From Falciphora oryzae (taxonomy: Eukaryota > Ascomycota > Sordariomycetes > Magnaporthales > Magnaporthaceae), in assembly GCA_000733355.1 (NCBI GenBank), contig JNVV01000063.1, positions 124,001 through 188,000 of the forward strand: DNA of 64,000 nucleotides, given 5' to 3'. Position 1 is the stretch's first letter. Each line of letters starts with the position of its first letter. The notes beneath the pieces were generated by a model. The model made no database searches and had not been told where the DNA came from. It saw only the letters and a program-made list of their open reading frames with translations. A program made the translations under genes and the position numbers. This document shows, one piece after another, positions 1 through 9,978 of the stretch.

Positions 1-129
1 ACCAACACTAGCTTCTGGAAAGTGGCAGAGAATACACAGACAAACACCGGCATCCGACGACTTAACGACCCGATCACGAACTTCACATCCTTTCTTGCAG
101 ACGGATAGACAAAAGTACATACCAGCAAG

Positions 130-1146
130 ATGCATCTCACCCCGCTCATCCTGCTCGCCGCTGCCGGCGCGTCGGCCCACCCCTCGGGCCACGCCCACAT
201 GCACCGTCACGCCCACGAGAAGCGCACCCCCATCCCTGAGCCCGCGCCCGAGCCCAACCCGGCTGTTGGCGACATGGTCACTGCCACCGTCATGGGCAAG
301 GTCGTCCAGTGGACCAACACCTACGACGGCAAGGGCTCTCCCTTCCTGATGGGCAGCAAGAAGCCCGGCAGCAAGAAGCCCGAGCCTGCTCCCGCCCCGT
401 CCGCCACCCCCAGCTCTCCTCCCGCTGCCCAGAAGTCGGACGCCCCGGCCAGTGACAAGAAGGGCGACGACAAGAAGGGTGATGACGGCAAGGTCAGCGC
501 CCAGGGTGTCAAGAGCAAGAAGCCCTTCTGCAACGGCGCCTCCAAGGTCATCAGCCGTGCCACGGCGCAGCAGATCGCCTACACCGGCAACACGGGCGCC
601 AAGGGCGACTGGGGATGCAACATGATGCTTGTCGCCGACTCCAAGACGGCCGACCAGTACCAGTACACTTCCAAGTTCACCAACAACGACAAGAACGAGC
701 AGACGTGCACCTGCTTCAACAAGATCGGCCCTGACGGACTGATCGACGGCTTCTTCCACGAGGGTATCAAGTGGACGATGGCCCCCGGCGCCACCCAGTA
801 CGTCGCCTTCGACTCCAACAGCCAGGGCGGCTGTGTCTGCAACGCCGGCAAGTCGCTGCGCAAGACCCAGTTCGGCCAGTTCTCGGGCACCTGGCTCGAG
901 TTCGACTTCGAGAATACCTCCAACAAGGGCTGGTCGGGCGCCGACGCCTCGTCGCTCGTCCCCCAGAAGTACGGCCTGCAGGTCGACGGTCTCCAGGTCT
1001 GCTCCCAGGGCACCTGCTCCACCATCTGGCCCGGTGGTAAGGGCGACAACGCCTACCTCGGTGGCATGGAGGACCTCGACGGCATTGGCCTGAACATTCC
1101 TCCCGGCAAGTGCCAGCTGGACGTCAAGGTTGGCTACAGCAGCTAA
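130..1146 (+). CDS. Secreted Asp f 4-like protein, 338 aa
   Basis: Single-exon ORF opening with a signal peptide (about residues 1-16), then a His-rich stretch and a Glu-Lys-Arg site near residue 32 that could be cut by a Kex2-type protease. A Pro/Ala/Lys-rich linker (about 75-130) leads to a C-terminal domain of about 200 residues. That domain carries the blocks NKIGPDG, YVAFDSNSQG and EFDFEN..NKGWSG, which I recognise from the Asp f 4 family of secreted fungal proteins. Family members are extracellular or cell-wall proteins of unknown biochemical role; some are allergens. The domain has about ten cysteines, several in CxC pairs, so it is probably disulfide-bonded. An acceptor-like ctttcttgcag ends at base 101, upstream of the ATG, so the 5' UTR may be spliced. 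The family call is fairly firm; the function is unknown. Confidence 0.85.
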   Translation: MHLTPLILLAAAGASAHPSGHAHMHRHAHEKRTPIPEPAPEPNPAVGDMVTATVMGKVVQWTNTYDGKGSPFLMGSKKPGSKKPEPAPAPSATPSSPPAAQKSDAPASDKKGDDKKGDDGKVSAQGVKSKKPFCNGASKVISRATAQQIAYTGNTGAKGDWGCNMMLVADSKTADQYQYTSKFTNNDKNEQTCTCFNKIGPDGLIDGFFHEGIKWTMAPGATQYVAFDSNSQGGCVCNAGKSLRKTQFGQFSGTWLEFDFENTSNKGWSGADASSLVPQKYGLQVDGLQVCSQGTCSTIWPGGKGDNAYLGGMEDLDGIGLNIPPGKCQLDVKVGYSS

Positions 1147-2160
1147 ATCTAGTCGCTTCCATCTGACATTTTAGCCTTTTGATACTTATTACCTATTACC
1201 CTTTTACACTTCATCTACCCCGACGACACACCTGCCTCCGATACGGATGAGCGGGAAGTCCGATAGGCGATCTTGACAACTGTCCACTCGTTTCTTTTGT
1301 CATGTTGGTTTCAAGCTATACATTTCCGCGAGATATGAATGGCGGCGCGGGTTTTTCTGATTTTGGGCTTCTCGGTGCATTTCTGCTCCTTGTGAGGAAC
1401 TTAGACTTGATATCGTTCACACAATACCCAAGTTTTTAGTTCCATCTTGAAAAGGCTCGAGGGGTTGATGATTACAGTGACCTCTGATCATCCCCCCAAT
1501 GCTGAGGCATCGGTCCACCCACAGCAATGTAATGTTTTTTGTTTTAGCTTTGCAATAGAAAGGCGCGTTGAAGTCGTTTCTACCATTCAAGGCTGATGAT
1601 CTTCTGCCGTCCGATACTTCGGACTTGGTGATGTGCCGCCGACTGCGAGAATACCCGTTGTGAAAACGTAGACTCGATATTCCTTGCCTGCTTGTCCATA
1701 ACTGCATCAGGTCTATTCTCCTGATGACGCCGTCGTCATTTGACCCGAGCCTCCCGCAGACACGATACGATCCGAGTTCATTGACGTCAGGAGACGCTGG
1801 GCCAGTAAAATATACCGAATTCTCATGCAGTCGTCAAGAAAATAAGACCGAGATGTCACAGTACCAAAAGCGGCAGCAGTGGGAGTCGATCTCTTCCAAG
1901 GTCTGGACCGCTGAGACAGGTCGCAAGTGACCACTTTTTTTTCTCCCAGAAGCCCTCGCAATGTGATCGCCAGCCGATCCGGCGAGCAATTTTTGTGTGT
2001 GCGCGCGCCCTCCCCTGCGTGGCCCGGATTTGTGCAGATCCATCTTGCCCATCCCCCAGGTCGCTCACAGATTAGGTTTCCCTGGATCGCCCACTCCTCC
2101 ATGAGCGACCGATATTTCGCTCAACTGGAGTCGGTGGAGTAAACCCCCTCTCTCCCACTT

Positions 2161-2191
<31 letters not shown>

Positions 2192-4745
2192 GCCTGGCTG
2201 CCATTTTGTTTCATGCATTGCGATCGGCAGGCTCTGGACCAGAGTCGGCCTTCTCCATCTTGCTCGTGGGAAAACCGGGACACGTCAAAAAGGCAAATGC
2301 ATACCCATGTACCTACCCTGCCTAGGTATGTATCCGCTTTGCCGCATTTCGATTGAGGGATTGAGGGAATTCAGCTTGGTGTGACTGAGCCTTTTTTTTT
2401 GTTCATCCTTTTTTTCTTTCTTTTTCTCTCGCCATCGTTTGTGAAGTCCATGTTGAGTCGTTAGTGGCGGCGACCCTTAACCTCGCTAGCCGCGCTCGGG
2501 GCTTCCCTAAGATCCAACCATCACCCCCTGGGTAATTTCACGTCCAGAGCCTCAACTCCATCACTCGTTTGATCCACGCAAACGCACACGCCAGCCTTTT
2601 CCCCCAGACCCTGAGGTGTAGATGCTGGTCTAGCTCCCGGACCATTATCCAGCACAGTACAAACTGCTGGGGAAAACTAAAAACAACGGCTGGGAAGAGG
2701 CACGGCGAGTCGGGGCTGTGCAGCCCCGACCCCCTCTCCCTCGTTCGTGACGGCTGCCGGGATCCCACCCGCGGCGTCTCCACAAACCAAGCCCGCACGT
2801 CCTTCTCTCTTCCACTTGCCAGCAAACTCAGAGGGCTTTTTTCCTCTTTTCAACTTTGCACTACTTGGCAAACGTGGACAAATGAGTCAAAAATAAAAAG
2901 AACAGTCTCGCCACGCCACACGCAGGGGCCTGGTGGGCATCTCGAACGTGGGCCCCAGCCATCACCGAGGCGGCGGCGGCGGCGGCGGCGAGGGGACGTG
3001 GGGACAAGAAAGGCCCATGGTTTACCCGACGGCGAACAACAACAAGCGAGGGGAACGTAATATCGAGCAGGGGGGTTTCTTGTCTCTGCTTCGTTGGGTG
3101 TGTTCTTGTTTGTTTATCTTGCTTCGCCACCCTCATCTCGGTCCCCGCCAGCAAAGGCCCCAACTGCCAGTCCAAGGCAGTGGCCAATGCAGCAGCAAGG
3201 TCCCTGTGTCGATCTGCCAACTGTCGTCTCGGTTGGTATGTATTCAGGAGACGAATGCTGGCAGCAGGTAGGCGCTACAGTACGCAGGGAACACACGCTA
3301 TTTCGGCTCCTCAGGAGCTGCCTTGGATTCCTTCGTATAAGTCCAATCTCACATGCAGCCACCAGGTTTGTACGTGGTAGCAAGTGGCAGTGCTGCCGGG
3401 TGCAGTTTGGTCGGTCGTTGCGGCTCCACGCAGTAAAGTTTCAATCAGTAAGCCCGCACGCGGCACGGCTTGCGCCCCCTGGAATTCCAACTGCCAACAC
3501 GGTGCATGTCCCTCACCCGTTCACGTCATGCCGCATTCCGGCCAACTTTGGCAACAACAACAATAACACCCAACCGCGAGTGCCATTCTTAGATCTCTGC
3601 TAGGTGTTTTCATCACCGGGCACGAACGCGACTCGGGGAAGCCCACAGAGAGAAACTTGACTTACTCCCCAGGAGAGCGGGTCTAAGGTGTGGCTTTGCA
3701 GCAGTTGGCACACGCGTCATCGCCATGGTTCCATTCCCACATCCCCCGGCGTGTAAAACCCCCTCACGGGAAGTGGAATTTCAAAGGAAACATGATTGGC
3801 TAATGTTAGGCATTGGTCCTCCCAAGGGGGCCGGCCTCGATTCGTGCATTCACATCGTCGGGCACTGATTGTGCGTAGCAAAAGGAGCGCCGCCATCAGC
3901 GCTACCCAACTCCGTCATGACTTGGAAGCATAGCAGCGAGACATCGTAAATGATGCACAGCACCTTACCTCGAAAAATTCTTCCCCCGGGACCCACTGTT
4001 AGTGGGTGCTAAGGAAGAACGGCCATTTTTGGTACTGGTCCCACCAAAATGAGCCGGAATCGCTATGTGGGTTCTAACAAGCCATTTGGCTCTGTTTTAC
4101 CCGCGTTCGCCAACGTCCTTTCAACAACGACGACGGCGACGCAACTAGGCTAGAGGTGCAGAAAAGGCTCGCAATAGTATTGGGGTACCTATTGCCAGCC
4201 GCGGGAAGGCCTGCACCCCTCGCAGCCCAAGGCGCGCCATTTTTCGACTACTCGCTGTTCCAACCTTTTCGCACCACCAAACCGCCCTATAACTTCCTTA
4301 TCGCTTTCGCCTCGCGAACGAGCCGAAACGATTCCAAACGCACAAAAAGACTGCTGGCTGGTAAGTAGTCGAACACTTCGGACGAAAAGCCGGCCCGGCC
4401 GCCGCCGTCCCCCGCCACCTTCGCGACTCCTCGGTCAACCGCACCACGATGCGCACGGCGCAAGATTGGCCTGCTTAGGCACGCACTTGGCCTGTTTAAG
4501 CATGCACGCGCAAGATTTGCCTGACCGCACGCGCCTCTGTTTGTTGCCACGGGGTACTGCATTGTTACACAGGTGGTACCGCACGCGCAAGATCTTCGCG
4601 CGCCTCTGTTTGCCAGAGCCGTGTACGGTCCGCCCTGCACCGCGCTGGCAGACCGCGCGGCCTATCGTTCGATACGCGACAAAACGCACAAGGAGCACAC
4701 CAGGCTGGGAATAGGCTCCCCAACCCCCCGAGCTTTTCTTTCTTT
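1147..4745. other. Gene-poor intergenic tract
   Basis: No reading frame here has the codon use or motifs of a gene. It holds an A29 tract (2163-2191), a short GGC trinucleotide run near 2970-2992, T-rich stretches near 2390-2430, and imperfect direct repeats at 4455-4620 in which a segment close to ACGCGCAAGAT..CGCGCCTCTGTTTG recurs. The first 250 bases are probably the 3' UTR of the upstream gene. A non-coding RNA cannot be excluded by eye. Confidence 0.6.
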
Positions 4746-5100
4746 GGCCGGGCCCAGGGGGGTTCCCAAGGTCCCCTCTGCCCAAACCCGGCCTTGCTCT
4801 ATTCCGGTACATTTACCGGCCGACTGCATCACTACCACCCGCAGCGCTTACAACGCCCCGGCGTTTTTACGCCCTACTGCCGATTACCCGCTCACTAACA
4901 AAAAGCGCCGGAATGCGGCCTGAACTCCGTGTGCCTTGGGCTTGCCCCATGGTTTGATTTGTTAGCCGCCTCGATAGCAACATGTAGCCTAATGTCAAGC
5001 TTAAGTGGCACTAGCACGTCGTATGCCCCTAGGGAGGCAGGGACTGGTAGATCCCGACTTTACCGACGTTAAATATACTCTCTCTCTTACTTACTCTCTT
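4746..5100 (-). repeat. Dispersed repeat, copy A (left arm of inverted pair)
   Basis: The reverse complement of this segment matches 5199-5541 over about 340 bp with scattered mismatches and small indels. Shared blocks include GGCCGCATTCCGGCGCT, GAGCGGG.AATCGGC and CTACCAGTCCCTGCCTCCC. Its inner end is a CT-rich microsatellite (about 5078-5099). No transposase or long ORF lies inside it. Confidence 0.8.
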
Positions 5101-5198
5101 TTTATAATAGGTGCGCCGCAAAGCCCTACCTTACGTGTCCGCGTTTGGTATTCCGATGCCTCATTTGCGATGCTTTCGTTAATTGAGGATAGAGGGGT

Positions 5199-5541
5199 GA
5201 GAGAGAGAGAGAGAGAGAGTATATTTAACGTCGTTATAGTCGGGGTCTACCAGTCCCTGCCTCCCAGGGGGCATACGACGTGCTAGCGCTACCTAAGCTT
5301 AACACTAGGCTACATGTAGCTATTAAGGCGGCTAGCAGATTAAACCCGAAGGCACACGGAAGTCGGGCCGCATTCCGGCGCTCCTTGTTGGTGAGCGGGC
5401 AATCGGCAAAAGGGCGAGTAAACGCCTGGGCGCTGTAAGCGCTGCTGTTGGTAGTGATGCTGTCGGCCGGCGGGTGTGCCGGGAAAGGGGGTAAGGCCGG
5501 GTTAGGGCGGGGGTCCTCGGGACCACCCCTGGGCCCGGCGC
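5199..5541 (+). repeat. Dispersed repeat, copy B (right arm of inverted pair)
   Basis: Starts with a (GA)n run at 5199-5219 and then matches copy A in inverted orientation across a spacer of about 98 bp. The same sequence recurs in direct orientation at 14082. The shared (GA)n end suggests one terminus of a short non-autonomous element. I cannot name its family. Confidence 0.8.
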
Positions 5542-5796
5542 GGGATGGAGGGGTGGGTAGGCGTGGGGGACGGCGTTGCCTTTAGCTTCTGTCATGTTTC
5601 AAGCCCTGATGATAAGTCCATGGTCTCTCCCATCTCAGCACAGACACCGTCTGCCTACTCGAAGCAACAAGCCCCCTTTACTTGACACCTAATCGCGACA
5701 CTGGGGCTGTATTTTCCCCCACCATAAATCTCACTGCCCGCGAGAAACTAACATCCTCGTGCCGCCGTCCAACATGAAAACGCAGTAAACAAGTCG

Positions 5797-6422
5797 AAGG
5801 TGCTCCGAGAGCTTGACCAGGCCGCATACGCCCTAGGCAAGACCCACGAGGAGGCCTGCTCCAAAATCCAGGACTTCGCCGCCGGCTTGCCCGAAGCATT
5901 TCCCGCGGTGGCCAGACGCCTCACCGTCCTCCCCCGATCGCTCAAGGGAATGGAAAACAGCCTCAAGGCCACTGCCGCCGGCTAGGAGAAGCCTGAGGAA
6001 AAAGGGAAATACGGCGCTGCGCTCCTGCTCGCTGAGGCGTGCCAGAAGCAGGCAGGGGTACCTCTAGGACCTCTTCGCGGCCGTGACGCCCGCCGAGCCC
6101 GGCGAGGCGGTCGCGAAGCGGCTGGAGCGGTATCGCGAGACCGTGGAGGGTGCCGACGGCGACAGGGCCGAGAGCGTGGCGCAGGACCTCCTCAAGCTTG
6201 CCGTCGACGTGGCGGCCGCGCTGCTTGTCGGCGACGATGCGCTGGTCGGGGAGCTGCAGGAGGCGCTCGCCGAGGTTGCCAAGCTGAAGCCGTCGCTGAA
6301 GAAGGGTCGCAAGGACGCCATTTCGATGGTCAACCACGGCTTTGGGTCGATGTTCCTCCACAATGGAAGGAGGCACCAGCATCACTGCTCTGGGGCGTGC
6401 AGATTACGGGGGATTGAGTTAC
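5797..6422 (+). pseudogene. Broken SesA-domain gene with remnant Gly/Asn-rich C-terminal motif
   Basis: The first frame reads a helical segment with LDQAAYALGKTHEEACSKIQDFAAGLPEAF-type sequence, which resembles the start of the fungal SesA domain found at the N-terminus of STAND/NACHT proteins and lone death effectors. It meets a TAG stop at 5983. After 6083 a second frame continues the family pattern (FAAVTPAEP, then an Ala/Leu-rich helix ending LKPSLKKG). The join needs one frameshift near 6060, and the second frame has another TAG at 6065. Both stops are one change (CAG to TAG) from Gln at places where the family has polar residues. The end, MVNHGFGSMFLHNG followed in another frame by GVQITGD, resembles the short Gly/Asn amyloid motifs that follow SesA domains. 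Pseudogene call good; motif call tentative. Confidence 0.6.
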
Positions 6423-7136
6423 CACCAACTTCGCAAAGGATTATCCGGCTGAGATTACCGCGAGATAATTTAGGTTGTACGGGCTCGACTGCACCTGCAA
6501 ATGCTTTCTCCGTGCTGACAGAGTGTTTGAGTGAGGTTCTTCGATAGTGTGAATCACACTCTCTCAGCCTTTCGCATGATGTCGACCGAAGAGGAGGGTC
6601 CGATTCTCGTCCAGGAAACCTGGAAAGCCTGGAGATGACACTGGTCTCAGATCCTTGTAGTAGGAGACCTGTTGACATAACTTAATGCCCTGCTGCCGCC
6701 TCTCTTCATTCTCCCGACCGCACAGCAGCCTCCGTAGGATCTTGCCGTTCTGGCTTTTGGGGTTACGAACCATTTACAACAGCGCCTTGTGCTCCCTGCA
6801 GTCCCTCCAGGTCGTGGATCTACTTTCTAGTTCATTCGCCGTTGTGCACAAACCTACCTAGAACACTGTGTGCATTTAGAGTTAATACGGAGCTACAAAT
6901 ACGGCAACTCGTTTGGCCGCTCTGCCACGATGCTTATTCCGACAGTGGCGTCGCGAAGTGCATACAGGGGGCGCGTTCGGGTAATCCAGTAACCCGACGT
7001 GGAGGCTGTTGAGATTCAATGTGCCTACCCTTTCAATTACAAGAACCCCAACCAGCCCAATTGAAAACAATCAGAAAGATAGCATGACACTAGCTGTGGT
7101 GAGCCGCCACCGCCAGACGCCTCTACGCAGGTCGCA
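6423..7136. other. Intergenic stretch
   Basis: No gene recognised. A short palindrome (AGTGTGAATCACACT, 6545-6559) is the only structure noticed. The right end must hold the promoter of the monooxygenase gene. Confidence 0.6.
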
Positions 7137-8731
7137 ATGAAGGTAGTCATCGTTGGCGCCGGCATATCCGGCCTGGCTACGTACCTCTACCTCAAGAAGA
7201 ACCTCCCAGATCCGCCAGCTCCAGCCGCTCCCCACTCTATCCGGATCTATGAATCCCACCGGCCACGCACCGGCCGCGGCCCCGTAACCGGACAAGACCA
7301 TGCCTTGGAGTCCTTCGAGACCCTCTCTGCCTCAACGGCCATCGTGGGTGGCGGGCTGGGCGTGTCCCCGAACGGGATGCGCGTGTTGCGGGACCTCGAC
7401 CCGGAGATCCACCGGGCGGTGGCGGAGCAAGGCTTCCCCTGCGAGAACTTCATCTTCATGGGCCAGAACGGATGGACGCTGGGCATGCAGGCGACGAGCG
7501 ACAGGGGCGGGTTCGAGGGTCCGCCTCCGTCCGGCCGCGCGGAGGTCTGCGTGAGCTCGACGCGGCACGGGCTCTGGGCCTGTCTGATGGCTGCCGTCCC
7601 CAACGATGCGGTGCAGTACAAGAAGGTCTCGCGCGTGATAATGACGCGGGCTGAGGCGGGTGGGACACGGCCGCTGACGGTGGTGTTTGAGGACGGGGAC
7701 GAAGAGGAGTGCGACTTGGTGATCGGCGCGGATGGCGTCAAGAGCATCGCGAGGAAGGCGCTCTTCGGGGAGGATGACGAAGCTGGCGGCATGTACAGCC
7801 CAGTCTATACGCAAGTATCCCTTCCCCTTTCCGCCTCCCCTTCGTATGAATTGCAAATTTGACACCCAACAGTGGAGTCTCTGGGGTCGGAGGGATCATG
7901 AAGACACCGCTACCCTCGCGCGTAGCCGATAACAAAGCCATGGTCTTCACCTTCGGGCGCAATGGGTTTTTCGGGTACGCGAGTGGGTCGCCCGCTCAGG
8001 CCAACTCCCTCATGTGGTGGTCGACGTTCGAGACGGACTCGCTTCCCTCGAGAACCCGGCTCGACCCTGACGAGATCAAGGCGCAGTTGCGACAAAGGCA
8101 TGAGGGATGGGGGGATCCCGTCGTTCGAGACATCGTCTCCAAGGCCGAGGTTGACACCATCTATCCCACGTGGGTTCTTCCGGACCTCCCCCACTGGGGC
8201 GAGAACGGCATCGTCTTGATTGGTGATGCGGCCCACGCCTTGAGCCCGACCACGGGCCAAGGCGCGTCGCAGGCGTTGGAGGACGCCCAGACCCTGTCCC
8301 TCCTCCTCGCCGAGACACTCAAGAAGGCATACGCGCCAGACCCAGCAGAGGCCGACGGCGGTCAGCCTGCGGATGCTTCGTGGCTCGACAGGGAGAACGA
8401 CGCCGTGGCTCTTACGCTGAAGCTGTTTTACAGCATACGCCAACACCGGGTCGCAACAATTGCCCGGCGGGGGAGGAAATTCGACAACAACAAGAGGAAC
8501 GTGAGCGTGGTGGAGGAATACGCAATGTACTGCTTTCTCTGGGTGATGATGCATCTCCCGTCGATAGGTGAGTCTGGTTGCACGTGGCCTAATGGATTAT
8601 ATTGCTTTGCTGACATCTCTCCCCTTTCTCCAGCAAAGTTGATAATAGGCGATGTAAACGCGCAGCTCTACGGCTGGTCGGCAAGAGCAGAGATCGAAAA
8701 GGCTATGGCGAATTTAGCTTCTTCCGTGTAA
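7137..8731 (+). CDS. FAD-dependent monooxygenase (salicylate hydroxylase-like), 488 aa
   Basis: Exons 7137-7810, 7873-8567 and 8634-8731. The product is a class A flavoprotein monooxygenase of the PHBH fold, which uses FAD and NAD(P)H to hydroxylate aromatic or polyketide-like substrates. Visible motifs are the N-terminal GxGxxG dinucleotide site (VGAGISG, residues 6-12), the DG motif (DLVIGADGVKS, near 198-208), and the GD motif with its following Pro/Gly stretch (VLIGDAAHALSPTTGQGASQALEDA, near 340). Intron 1 (7811-7872) is best read as a GC-AG intron with donor GCAAGT. Only that choice keeps frame and gives the expected YTGVSG junction; the nearby GT at 7815 shifts the frame. Intron 2 has donor GTGAGT and acceptor CAG. 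The substrate is unknown, and no clear biosynthetic cluster surrounds it. Confidence 0.9.
7811..7872 (+). other. GC-AG intron
   Basis: Donor GCAAGT at 7811 and acceptor CAG ending at 7872. Phase 2 joins AC to T to make a Thr codon and keeps the monooxygenase frame. The overlapping GT at 7815 would give a frameshift. Confidence 0.7.
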
Positions 8732-9036
8732 ATACGCAGATACCATTCCCATTACATCTTAGCGGAGGACCCAGTGCATTGGGATCTTGGGTCAGACGAA
8801 CTGTCTCTCCGCATAGCACTGCAGTACCTCTCGCTCTTTATAATCCCCATAGTTTCTTGCAGATCCGGATATAGCTGATCCCTCGTCCCAACATGTTTGT
8901 GACCCCCCAGAGCTCGCGTTGATTAATTCGTCCGCTGAGGTGCTCCGGCCGGTGAGAAATCCTTGCCCTTCCCCGACCGTTTGGATGCGCTCTCTCCTCC
9001 GTCTCCGCTTTTGCCCGGCCGCGGCTCGATCGATGC
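8732..9036. other. Convergent intergenic region
   Basis: Lies between the monooxygenase stop and the stop of the small secreted protein. It presumably holds both 3' ends. No other gene seen. Confidence 0.6.
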
Positions 9037-9330
9037 CTAGCAGAAGCAAAAGGCGGAGGCGCCGGACTCGCGGCAGCACCTGGACCCGGTGCCGCAGGAC
9101 GCGCTCGTCTCCCAAGCGCCGACGCCGTTGCACACCTGGATCAGGTTGCCCCAGCACTTGAAGGTGCCCGGCTGGGAGCACCGGCTGCCGCTTGTCTGTC
9201 TGGCCTCGAGGGCGGCGGCAACCTTGACGGGCTCGTCGCGCTCGACGCGGGTCGCCGGCTCGGGCACGGCGACGGCGTAAGCGGCCGCGGAGACCGAGAG
9301 GCCGTTGACGAGTACAGTTGATAGACGCAT
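9037..9330 (-). CDS. Small secreted 8-cysteine protein, 97 aa
   Basis: Signal peptide at about residues 1-21 (hydrophobic, ending around Ala-Val-Pro), a short propeptide ending in Glu-Ala-Arg, then a compact domain of about 48 residues with eight cysteines in the order C-x8-C-x7-C-x11-C-x5-CC-x8-C-x-C. Conserved-looking features are the GN.IQVCN block and a Trp before the fourth Cys. This spacing recurs in small secreted fungal proteins of unknown function, some of which are effectors. I do not recognise a named family. No intron is needed. A TATA-like box lies about 140 bp upstream. It could be a defence or antimicrobial peptide or an effector; the sequence does not decide. Confidence 0.75.
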   Translation of the reverse strand: MRLSTVLVNGLSVSAAAYAVAVPEPATRVERDEPVKVAAALEARQTSGSRCSQPGTFKCWGNLIQVCNGVGAWETSASCGTGSRCCRESGASAFCFC

Positions 9331-9978
9331 AGCGGTTGCCGAACCCGGGGGTGTGGAGGGTTTGCTGTGCGTTGGGCGACAGGAGGTGGCGATGGAGGCG
9401 GGAAAGTGCCGGTTGCTGGTGTCTTCTGTCGGACAAACCTAGACCATCTCCGTGGGAGGAGAAGGTCAGACTTTATACCTTACGCAGCTCACTCCGGAGA
9501 TCTTGAGGTTCGGTCTGCCTTGCATTTTGGCCGAGCCACAAAGGCGGAGAAGTACGATGAACCCCTGAGAAGATGCAGGGCAGCATGCATGGACCCTAAT
9601 TCCGCTGCACGTCAACGGCGTTGAAGAGCAGGATCTGTCCATTCCCCGTTTCCCCGCCCACGATCCCTCCCAAGGCCACCAGCGCCCCATTACGCTTCTG
9701 TCGACTGATTGGCGCCTCGGAGTTTATCTGTATTTACCGTTGCAAAGCTAATGAAGTGCACATTATGACTTTCCCACCCTTGCCCCTTCCAAAAACCCCG
9801 TTCGGGCTCGGTGAGCTGCTGTAACGGCAGAAATCTCGGTTTTTGTGAAGCCGCAAGCGAGGGAGTTTTCGGCAAGCCTGTCAAAATGCCGTCGATCTCC
9901 GCTCTCACGACTCCATTAGAATGGAGTCGGACCTATGCTGAGGCAGATGCCTGCCTGCCTGCCTATGTAGGTACCTAC
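9331..9978. other. Promoter-side intergenic region
   Basis: Contains the TATA-like box above and, at 9963-9990, nested palindromes built from CTAGGTAGGTACC-type sequence, which are frequent in Sordariomycete intergenic DNA. No gene seen. Confidence 0.5.
9471..9477 (-). promoter_or_regulatory. TATA-like box
   Basis: TATAAAG on the minus strand, about 140 bp upstream of the ATG of the 8-cysteine secreted protein. Position and orientation fit a core promoter. Confidence 0.4.
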
